Below are positions 24,004 to 34,000 of a stretch of 64,000 bases of DNA, piece by piece (the first letter of the stretch is position 1; each line of letters starts with the position of its first letter). The stretch is taken from the NCBI RefSeq assembly GCF_042453785.1, contig NC_091671.1, positions 34,239,001 through 34,303,000 on the forward strand. The letters are read 5' to 3'. The notes under the pieces were generated by a model that saw only the letters and a program-made list of their open reading frames with translations, was not told where the DNA came from and ran no database searches. Origin of the DNA: Malus domestica (lineage: Eukaryota > Streptophyta > Magnoliopsida > Rosales > Rosaceae). Position numbers and translations under genes: made by a program.

Positions 24004-24178
24004 TTTTTTTTTTTTTTACAAACGATATTATATATACTAAGAAAGAGGAGGAGATGACCTTCGCATCACAATGGGCTAGCAATAATGTAGTCCAAAATCG
24101 CATTTGACAAGAATCAAACTTAATACCTCTCACTTACAAGTGAAGAAGAATACCACTAGACAAAATACTAAATTGCCA
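24004..24178 (-). mobile_element. SINE family S, copy 3
   Basis: Same layout as 22850-23034, with a minus-strand box B-like TTAAGTTTGATTCTTGTC and a 3' end AATATCGTTTGTAAAAA. CACATAG on both sides (about 23994 and 24175) may be the target duplication. Confidence 0.7.
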
Positions 24179-24179
24179 C

Positions 24180-24845
24180 ATAGATAAATTTTAACCAATC
24201 ATAATAATTTAATGTAAATCTACAAGCATAGACAGTGCTAAACAAATATGAATACTAGATGAACTTGAGTTGGAGTTAAGGCAAGTGTTCGACACTAACT
24301 TGAAAAAGAATTACGTATTACGGTTTTTATAGTTATCCGCGCTATAATCTCTTACAAGGTACAACAACTCTCTTTGCGGGAAAAGCATTGCAGTTCACAA
24401 AAACCGAATTGTGTATAAACTCACTCACACAACAGAAGAATAATTATCCTAGAACTCTCTTTATTTTGGAACTATGTATGTGTACGCAAAAAGCGAGATC
24501 AATTCACTTTGACTACTCTATTTAGTAGAAGCAAGGTATAATCCGAGTTTGTTTCACTTATGAGAGCCGGAGTTGAATCCACTCTGAATTTTAGTGTCTG
24601 GAGTTTAAAGATAAAAAAAATTGAGGTTTTGATTTGTGTAGAACAGAAATCAAAATTGTTGATTTGTGGTAGATGAGCCAACATAATAAATGAATGTGAA
24701 TAGTTGAATTCAATTTATGTGATCTAAATTTTTAATCTCTTAGCTACAGACACTAAAGTTCAAAGGGGATCCAATTTCGTGAAGACTCATCAAAATAGGG
24801 AGGCCAAGAGAGTGGGCCCACAAGCTAAAAGCCTAAAACTTGCCG
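24180..24845. other. Intergenic, no gene recognised
   Basis: No coding or repeat signal could be named. Confidence 0.35.
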
Positions 24846-25047
24846 ACAGGATCCTCTTAAGATCTTTTGGTAAGGATCTGAGGATCTGTAAATTGTGTCC
24901 GTTTATCGTATATCGTGCGATCAGTTTTTGTCTAGTACTATTTATTTTTAATTTTAAATAATTTCTTATCGTACAATGTACGATAAACAGATATAATTTA
25001 CGGATCTCCATAATTTTTACAAAGAGAATCTAACGATGATCCGGATT
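24846..25047. mobile_element. Foldback MITE, family B, copy 3
   Basis: Contains CGTTTATCGTATATCGTGCG and TTTTAATTTTAAATAATTTC, mirrored by GTACGATAAACAGATATAAT. The ends are GATCC-rich as in the other copies. Confidence 0.68.
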
Positions 25048-25313
25048 CTAAAACTTGAGGTGGGTCGGTCCCAGGGGCTCGTTTATTTGTCCGAGTGGGA
25101 GAAGACAGCCATAAATTTCATCAAAGCATGATTGCGTGGGTAACTGTTGGTAAATTAAATAAGACACAGACTGCTCTAGTTAGGTCATTCATTGTTTTCA
25201 TAATCTATATGCACCATTGGGTGGACCGACCCATGATTAATAGCGGTCACATTATTAACTTATTTATTGTTTGTTTACTCGCACTAACTTTTCCACGTCT
25301 CGTATTGTATGGA

Positions 25314-25505
25314 ACCAGATTCTCTCTTGAGCATAGGATGAGGATTCTTCTGATCGGATCATCTCGATTATTGAAATTTGATCCAACGATTACAATAATT
25401 ATAACTTTTAAAATATCCCCTGTTTATAGCCGTTAGATTAAATTTCAATGGTCCAGATGACCCAGTCAGAGGATCCCCACCCTATGCTCAAGAGGGGATC
25501 CGATT
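25314..25505. mobile_element. MITE, family A, copy 2, flanked by 14-bp direct repeats
   Basis: Inverted ends: ...TCTCTTGAGCATAGG on the left, CCTATGCTCAAGAGG... on the right. TCGTATTGTATGGA occurs directly on both sides (25300-25313 and 25506-25519). Internal phrases (ATTTGATCCAACGATTACAA) match the family at 21051. Confidence 0.78.
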
Positions 25506-25519
25506 TCGTATTGTATGGA

Positions 25520-26150
25520 CCTGATTAGAGAAATGCTAAGATCATTTATAAAAGATATGTCAAAAATGCCACATAGACATAAAACTCGTTTGAATGTGTT
25601 TTTAAAATGACTAAAAGTGTTTTTGGTGAAAATGTTTTTAGAACAAATCTTTAGTAAAAACACTTAAAGTGCTTCCTGGAAGAAGCACATAACTGGTGCT
25701 TCTTGCAGAAAGCACTTTAAGTGCTTTTGGAACCTAAAACAATTTTCTCTAAAAACACTTTCAGTCATTTTACAAGCACATCCAAACGAGCTCATATAAT
25801 GATAACAAATTATGTACTATTTACTCCAACCAAGATGTCAATGATGACATGGCTAAGATGACATGGACGATGTTAAATTTGAAGCTGCCTTCAAATTTTA
25901 TTTTTGTTATTTCTAAAGGCATTCCAATTGTCTTACCTTAAATGTTAGTACATTTAAGTATTATTTTATTATTTTTAAACCAATAACAACCCAACTTTAA
26001 TTATTTTTGTTTAAAAAAACATAAATAAAAAAAATAAACTTTTGGCATACCAAGTGGAAAGAAAATATTGGCAATATGTTAAATTACGAAGTCAGTCATC
26101 AAATTTATATTTGATGTTTTAAATTTGACATCTTCTTTGGAGATGCTCTA
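25520..26150. other. Intergenic with local inverted repeat near 25655-25740
   Basis: AGTGCTTCCTGGAAGAAGCA... and GAAAGCACTTTAAGTGC form local palindromes (AAGCACTTTAAGTGCTT core). A phrase near 25595 is mirrored near 25760-25790 (AAACACTTT...CATTTTA), so 25590-25795 may be one more foldback element. No gene. Confidence 0.4.
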
Positions 26151-26154
26151 AAGA

Positions 26155-26306
26155 GGGTCTTTTAAAAGTGGTACTCTCTATGAATTTTTTGTCGTCTTAT
26201 GTTTTTGACACAATGTTTTTATAATGTTGACACGAAAATTGTTGTTAAATTATGAGGTGCCAAAGAGTTCATAAAGAGTCATACTTTAAAAGAGTTTCAC
26301 TAGCAT
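26155..26306. mobile_element. MITE, family H
   Basis: Left end TCTTTTAAAAGTGGTACTCT is mirrored by GAGTCATACTTTAAAAGAG on the right. A truncated relative lies at 20779-20868. Confidence 0.62.
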
Positions 26307-26439
26307 TTCTCATCCAATTATCATTAACCCCCAAACATTTAGACATAGAAGGTGATGATTTGTTATTGTAATTATTTCATATCAGTAGCATTGCAACATG
26401 TATAATCATAAGTCTAAACGCCATATTATAGGATATCAA

Positions 26440-26585
26440 CATCTTGAAGAAGAGGTTCAGTTATTTTTCGAAGGTAACATGGTGGCTCATGAATTGGTTA
26501 AACATGGACTCTACAATGGAGGTTTTAATATATGGATGGAGGGGGAACCACTTTGGCTATCCCCCTTCCTTTAGTTTGATAATGA
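26440..26585 (+). pseudogene. Decayed RNase H-like (RVT_3 type) C-terminal fragment
   Basis: The frame gives NMVAHELVKHGLYNGG...IWMEGEPLWLSPFL and then a stop, matching the end of plant RNase H-like domains (N.VAH.LAK....W.EE.P.WL). It is an isolated fragment with no upstream catalytic part visible. Confidence 0.5.
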
Positions 26586-26599
26586 CAACTTATTGTAAG

Positions 26600-27525
26600 T
26601 GGTGAGCAAGTTGGTGAAGCATTACTTTTCCCTCTTCTTTGTAGGATTTTAATGAGGCTTCCCTTGCTCCCCCAAAATTCTTGTACTCTGTTTGTTTAAC
26701 AGTACTGGAAATATCAGTTATGATAAAAATAAAAAAAATAAAAAGGCCATAACGTGGAATTGTTGTACGTGTCGGTAACAAAATGCTACATGAATATGTA
26801 ACATTACAAATTCCCCATAGGATGATATATTCACATTATCAGATTTAGGGTTTGTATGTATGACTGCAACATAATCGTATAGTTTGAATGAATTTGTAAT
26901 GTATTCACATTTTGGGTTTAAGGTTTGTATATCAATGATTGCAATATACATAACTATAATTCAACTGAATTTGTTACACTACATTAACATGTCATCTTTT
27001 TCTCGTCACGAGATGTTATTGTCTCACACAAATATTCATCGTAATTAATGGACCCTTGAATTGATGAAAAAATATTAGCCTTGTGCAACCCCCGGTTCAA
27101 CATAACATATGCATCATGCCATTGCCAAAGTTTGTCTCAACACCTAGTCTAAAACCATCAACAAGAAAACCTCGCTGTTGAAAATGAATCTTACATTGAT
27201 GAGAGGATGAATCTTGCATATGCTTATAAGCAAGTTGAATTACTCTCCGTATTGCCAATTGGTTTTATGGTGGAAATCCAACATCTTTACTCACTCAAAC
27301 AACACTACTTAGTGCTACAATTTATGGAACCAAAAAACATTGCCAAGCTTACAATGCTCCTACAAACTAGGTACTTTTCCTAAGAAATCTTACCTCTTAT
27401 GTGTTAAGTGACATCAGATGGTAATGTTCTAGGTTAGTTTTCTTTAGCTATTATTGAAGAGTTCTATAAAAGTTGTTATTTTTTAGAAGAGTTTTAAATA
27501 CATGTTACTTTAGCCGTTTGATAAA
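26600..27525. other. Intergenic, no gene recognised
   Basis: AT-rich; no coding exon or nameable repeat. Confidence 0.35.
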
Positions 27526-27531
27526 AGAGAA

Positions 27532-27680
27532 CTTTAACGAAAAGCTCTCAGTATTGTTCACTTTAACGAAAAACCATATTTTTACATTAAAAAGTCAATT
27601 ATGGTACTATTCACTTTACCCTTTATTTTGTCCTTATCGTTAAAACTCAAAGTTTTCAAGCATTTTTCATTAATTTTCCT
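27532..27680 (+). mobile_element. MITE-like repeat, family G, copy 2
   Basis: GAACTTTAACGAAAAGCTCT...AAAAAGTCAATTATGGTACT...TTAAAACTCAAAGTTTTC. It is the same sequence as 21432-21583 in the opposite orientation. Confidence 0.62.
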
Positions 27681-27726
27681 TTGATAAAAACTTACTTAAA
27701 ACTACATGGGTAAATGTCAAAATGAT

Positions 27727-27890
27727 CTAGGCCGTCGAAATTTGATCAAACAGCTACAAATAGGGGCCCTCTAAAGTATAATAATTGTTGCCGTTGAATC
27801 AAATTTGAACGGCCATGATCAGTAGATCCGTGGGCTCAGATCCTTTGGATCCAGAGAGGATCCAAATCCTTATTAACCAGATCCAAATCC
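27727..27890. mobile_element. MITE, family A, diverged or partial copy
   Basis: TAGGGGCCCTCTAAAGTATAATAATTG and AGAGGATCCAAATCCT match the family at 21051. A short duplication of GATCCAAATCCTTATTAACC follows. Confidence 0.5.
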
Positions 27891-27899
27891 TTATTAACC

Positions 27900-29165
27900 A
27901 AATACAATGCACAACATCATTTTCGTTTTATATTTAGAAAATTGTTGATATTATGCTAAAATCCAACAAGTATTACTCAAAAATAGACTTGAAAAAAAAT
28001 TGTTACTTGTTGTAAAACTAACCATTTGGGAGAAGGTAGAGGAAGGGCCGGCTAGAGAAGAAAGAAGATAGAGAAGAACTTGAGGAATTATGTGTCTAAT
28101 TACTCATGTTTAGTGTCTTTATTTATACTAATCATGATGAGTTTGTTGCTTACAAGTAATACAAGTTGTACATGGAAATGATCTTCTAGATCCTATTGAT
28201 TTCCTATTTCTAGCTACGCAATCACACTAGTTTTTAATCGGATTCGTTCAATTTCTCAATCTTCAATTGAAGATCATCTTTAGAAAAATCTTGGAGATTG
28301 TTCGGTCTTTTAAATGTATCAAATAAATAAACTATCATCATAAATATGTTATTTAGTACTGATATTGTAGATTTATTTCATACATTTGGTGCATAAATAA
28401 TTTCTGATTCTAATGATTTTTCCTAGAGGTGAATAAGAAATTGAGGGAATTCCATTGTTATATTTATACGACAAAGACATGTTATTCCCGGTATATGAGA
28501 TATGTGCATTCTTCCATGAAGGATACAAGTATTTTCCTTACTATAACGTAGTAAAATTCATAAAAGGCTTTTTAGTCAAAATGGTACATGAGATTAACAT
28601 AACTTCTTGCTTTGGTTCATAAGATTTGAAATCGAGCGGTCATTGAGTTTGTTCACCATCAACCATTTTGGTTATTCGATGAAAAATTTCTGTTAAAGAA
28701 GGACTAAAATAACAAAATTACTCTCAATATAATAAATAATGGGTCAAAATGATTTGACAAACTTGAAGGTATTTTTGGAAAATGATTTGGACCTTCATGT
28801 TTTTTTTTCTTCATAAATAGTTGTTTATTTTGTCATTTGGGTCGAACCAAATAAACAACAATAAACGACAGTTTGACGAAGGCCGCTGAGAAAGCGGTGG
28901 AAAAGCCAACGACTTGAATCATTGAATCGGCATAAAACATTTAACAGCTCAACCCTAAACTTTTTTACGGACTACGCAGACCAAGTATATTTGTAATAGT
29001 TTCACTCTCTTTGCAAGCACGTGAGATGCACTCACGTCTTGGCAAAAGTGCTTTTCTTCCCTCGTTCAACCCTCTTTTTTTATGTTTATGTTTTTTTTAA
29101 TTATTCCCTAATTTATGTTAGAAAAATACCAAGAATACTTTATGAACCACATTGTTGTTAGTCCA
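27900..29165. other. Intergenic; possible copia-type LTR fragment near 28000-28140
   Basis: On the minus strand GTATAAATAAAG (around 28118) followed by CTCTATCTTCTTTCTTCTC resembles an LTR promoter and leader. The ends are not identifiable. The rest shows no gene. Confidence 0.3.
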
Positions 29166-29232
29166 TTGTAAGACTAAGCTCATCCCCTCCCTTTAGTATA
29201 GATAATACCGTTTGTTAAAAAAAAAAAAAAGG
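29166..29232 (+). mobile_element. SINE family S, 3' fragment
   Basis: TCCATTGTAAGACTAAGCTC...AGATAATACCGTTTGTTAAAAA is the 3' half of the family on the plus strand, with a poly(A) tail. The 5' half with the boxes is missing. Confidence 0.6.
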
Positions 29233-29239
29233 TGACGAA

Positions 29240-30085
29240 GAATCCCACTTTGAGAGTCTACTTAGCATTTCTCTTTATGTTAACATGGTCTAAAATTAGA
29301 CGTGGTTTCATTACACTTAAAATGTTAATAAAACTTTTTATTAACAAGAGCAATATAATTTACCCAAAATTAATTTAAATTATGGGGAGAGGGAAATGGA
29401 GGAAAGCTTGAAATCAATGCGTAGTGGGATGAAGAAAAGTGTTCTATCCACAATTATTATTCAGTATTCACCACCTTCCAACAAATTATTGTTCTATCCA
29501 CAAATATTATCCACGACTTTTTAACAAAATACATTAATTCTTTCTATGTAAATGAAATCACATATGAACTAGAAGTTATAAATTCAATTCCTAAGCCACT
29601 TAGTATTATAGGTGAGTGATATTCGATATCAATTTATCTTTTTACTTTTTAGTGTAAATATATCGTTGTATACAAAAAAACTCAATTCCATAAAAAAATG
29701 CAAGGATTCCAAATTATTTTCATCACCGAAAGTAATATTAAAAATGTCACAAATTCTCATCTTCTCCTTTCTGTTAATAAAATAATCATGTAGTAAAAAA
29801 TTTTGTAAGCAAAAAGAAAAACCGAATATGATAGAAACTATAATATTACAAATGGAGAAGGCGATTAATGCCAATTTGGCCAAAGATGGAAATGAATTAT
29901 TTCAATATTGTGACAGGTAAAACATTGAAGAAAACGACGCATGAATTGAGATAGAAAATTTTTGAAATTGTCTAGAAAGAGAAAATTTCTAGACATTTAG
30001 GATTTAGTGATATTTTCTCTCGTTTTTTGGCAAAACATATCTCTAATTTGAATCATCCATCCCTTATAGAAAATAAAAAAATTTC
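29240..30085. other. Intergenic, no gene recognised
   Basis: A short piece resembling the SINE S 5' end (GCCACTTAGTATTATAG, near 29595) is seen. The minus-strand frame at 29629-29883 has no family signal. Confidence 0.35.
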
Positions 30086-30091
30086 TAAAAT

Positions 30092-30210
30092 GAATTGTTA
30101 TTGGCATTCTAAAAATCTCATTTGGCACTCCAAACATTTTATAATTAGAAAGAAAAATACACTTATAAGAAGTGTAGATTGAGATTTTTGAAGTGTTAAT
30201 AATAGTTCCC
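30092..30210. mobile_element. MITE, family D, copy 2
   Basis: Starts GAATTGTTATTGGCATTCTA and ends GAAGTGTTAATAATAGTTCC, with the centre TTTTATAATTAGAAAGAAAA. It lies a few hundred bases upstream of the kinase gene leader. Confidence 0.7.
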
Positions 30211-31043
30211 TTTCTAAAAATGGTAAGATTAATTAGTTTAAGTTGATTAAGGTAGAGACGGCGCGTGGGAAAGATGGTGAAAGATAAGAATGTCTTTTAC
30301 GCCTTAGGCCTGTACAAACTACAGAGTCGGTCTTTTCTCTTGCACTGAAAGCTGCTGTTACTGCTGCGGGACACTCCCCCTTCTCACTCTACCAATTTTT
30401 TCTTTTTCTTTTTACTCAATTATTTATTTATTTATATTATTCGAGAGATTTGATGTTAATTTTTGTTTAATTTTTGTATTCTCTTAAACTCTGCAACTCT
30501 ACGTGTCTCTCTCCAGCCCCTGGGAGCCATTGATCCATGTCCTTCCTTCTCCAAATGCCCTGAATAATTTTCTAGGGTTTCCAGTAAAGGAGGCATTTCC
30601 AATAGGAGGGTGCTTTGTCTTGAAGGTGCTCAACATTCTGCAGGTTGTGCAAAAAGGTTTGGACTTCTTGGAAATTGGGGTTTTGTTTGTTGTGAATTTG
30701 TGGGTATTTTTATTAGCATTGAGAGTTTGCATTCTATGTGGAAGAACTGGCATTTTGAAGGTTTTATGTGCTGAATTTAACTTACTATGGTGAAAGATTG
30801 AAGATTTTCAAGATTCTAGGGTTTGGGTTTCTGAAATTGTGGGTTTTGCTTCTTGCAAAAGTGTGACTTTGGTGGGTTTGTGAAGGGGGGTGGATTCATG
30901 CATTTCGTGCTTGTTGGATCATATATATTGGATGAGTTGAATTCTGGGTTTTGGTTAGGATTGTGTGGTCAAAATGCAAGATTTCTAAGGGTGAGAACAG
31001 TGGTTCTATAGGAGGGCATTGTTGGGGGTGGTTTTGGTGCATA

Positions 31044-34000
31044 ATGGGTTGCATTTATTGTAAGCCCTCTGCAATTGAGGATAGCAAGGAGAGCCCCAGA
31101 GAGAGATTGTCCAACAAGGGGGCATCAGACTCGCGGACGACGAGGGTTGCTTCCTCAAGGAGGGAGGAAACTTATCGGCCGAAAGATCGATATGATGGCA
31201 ATGGTGGGAGAGCAATGTTGACTGATACGCAAGTGAATGGGCCTGTTCGATCGCAAGGTGAGAATTTTGAAAGGAAAAGGGAAAAGATGGAGTATGTTGT
31301 TGCTCAACATCCTGGGATTGGTATCATTCCAAAAGCTGCAGAAGGGGAGCAGGTTGCAGCAGGGTGGCCCTCCTGGCTAGCTGCAGTGGCTGGAGAGGCC
31401 ATCAAAGGATGGGTACCCCGTCGTGCAGATTCATTTGAGAAGCTAGATAAAGTATGCTTCTTTTCTTGTTTAGTTCTCAAGTAGCTTTATGGTGCAAGAA
31501 AAATCTGCATTATTGAGTTTGAATTTGGTATTTTCTATTTCATTATTGAGATTGAATTTGGTATTTTCTATTATTGAGATTGAATTTGGTATTTTCTATT
31601 TCATTGAAATCTGTTTCCTTGTGGTTCATAACTAATTGAGGAACAAGGTTTACTAAGTAGCCAATTTAAAGTTGGGGTTGAGGGCAGTAGTATTATTATT
31701 ACTTATTAGTATTGACAAGTTTAAGAGGTCGCACTTGGTGCGATGGCAAATGCCTTCGCCCATGAGCGGTAGGTCTCGGGTTCGAGACTTGGGAGCAGCC
31801 TCTCCATAAATGGGGGTAAGGCTAGCCGACATTCACCTCTCCCAGACCCTGCGTAAAGCGGGAGCCTTGTGCACTGGGTACGACCTTTATTAGTATTGAC
31901 AAGTTTAAGAATGTTGCGTCAAGGTATACTTATGAATAGGCACATGGAATTCATATGGTGCAAAATTCACTCTCAGTTCTCCTATGTCTTTGGTAATTGT
32001 AAAAACTTTTAAAAGTAAAAGGCAATGGAAAACTTGGAGCTAAGGGCTAGTGTACACAGAAGCGTAAAGCATTGTTTATTAAAAATCATTTGACATGGGT
32101 GACTTGTTCAAGCATAACAGTTTTAAGGTAGTAGTTGGTTCTGCAAGTTATGAATGGAATTATCTGCACTTGTAGGATTTTGTTAATTTTACTTAGGTAG
32201 GTTGGTTTTACAGTTTTATGTTTTGGGTACTCTATTGGATGCTATTTGGTTGCTATGCTTATATATGTATCTGATTTTCACAATAACATTGAGAAAAGAA
32301 AAAGGTTTATGATATATAATAAATACTAAATCGCTCTATTCGGTTCTTTCCACTGTGATATGATACCTCTATTTTTGGTTATTTTCCTTGGTGCTATCTC
32401 TTTACACTTCCATATTAGCTGGCTTTGGTTGTGTCCTAATATTTATATTTTGCAGATTGGTCAGGGAACTTACAGTAATGTTTATCGGGCCCGTGATCTT
32501 GATCAAAAGAAAATTGTTGCTTTGAAGAAAGTGAGGTTTGATAACCTGGAGCCTGAGAGTGTTCGCTTTATGGCAAGGGAAATTCACATTTTACGAAGGC
32601 TTGATCATCCAAATGTTATAAAACTAGAAGGTCTAGTTACTTCAAGGATGTCTTGCAGCTTGTACCTTGTGTTTGAGTACATGGAGCATGATTTGGCAGG
32701 GCTTGCTTCACACCCTGGTCTGAAGTTTACAGAAGCACAGGTACTTGGTCGTCTTCTTTCCTTCTTATACTAAAATAACAAGTTACTGTAGGTTTTTTGT
32801 CAGTTCTTGCTTCCTGTATCTGCATGATGTTTGTGTTATGAACTTTCTCTCATCAGCATCCATTGATGCTACTGGTGTATTTTGTTTACTTTGACACTTG
32901 TGTAGTTGTGTGAATGCTATCCTGCAGTTTCATTTCACTTATGTATATAGGCTACACAACTTATGTTATGCTAGTATCAAGACTGTTCAGTTGGATGGAT
33001 GATTGAGGTTCAATTGATTTATTGGCAGGTTAAATGTTACATGCAGCAACTGTTATGTGGACTTGATCATTGTCACAGTCGTGGTGTTCTGCATCGTGAT
33101 ATTAAAGGTTCCAACCTTTTAATTGACAACAATGGCATGCTGAAAATCGCAGACTTTGGTCTGGCAAGTTTTTTTGATCCTTGTCAAAATCAACCTTTGA
33201 CAAGTCGTGTTGTAACTCTATGGTATCGTCCACCTGAGCTTTTGCTTGGTGCTACTTACTATGGGACAGCTGTGGATTTGTGGAGTACAGGTTGCATAGT
33301 TGCTGAACTGTATTATGGAAAGCCTATTATGCCTGGAAGAACTGAGGTATTTAGAGTGTTTTTTTTTTTTTTTTTTTTTTTTAGTTGATGCTCTTCACTG
33401 ATTTTTATCTTCCAACTATTTGGTAGTACAAATGCGCACACGCATGTTTCTGCATTTAAATTGAATACTTTCTAGTTGGTGGAAGAATAAGAAATCAGCT
33501 AAGAACCTTTCTTATCTAGTGGAAACCACCATAATGAATCATCTTCATAAATGTGTGCTGTAAACTTGCTTCCATCCTTATTCCTGATCTGGTTTGTTGT
33601 GATTTTACAACATAAACCTAGTGGTGGCATCTTGCATGTCTGTCTTGTGGCTTTCTGAATTGTTGTTCCTGTTAGGTTCATTATACACTTCGAAGTAGTT
33701 TGAGTGTAAAATTTCAAATTATTCTTCCCCTTTCTTAGAAATGGTTTGTTAGATGTGAGATTGCTCATTAGAGGTGGCTTTGCAAGTAACCTCGTTGGGC
33801 CATGCCACCATGAAAGATTTGTGGTTTTAGCTGGTAGGTTAGGGATAGTTTATGTACTGTTTCTGTTTGCATTCCAGTTGCTCAATTTCTCTGTGTCCTT
33901 GTAGTCATGCCAACTTTGTAATTATTAGGATATGTCCCCTCTCCGTTTTTTACATTCAGAATCTCATATGCTTCTCTCAGATGTAAGTGTTGTGCAACTA

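Noticed and set aside
31727-31886. Possible tRNA gene from box A and B motifs
   Set aside because: The sequence continues into the diagnostic Au SINE body and 3' end and has no tRNA cloverleaf as a whole.
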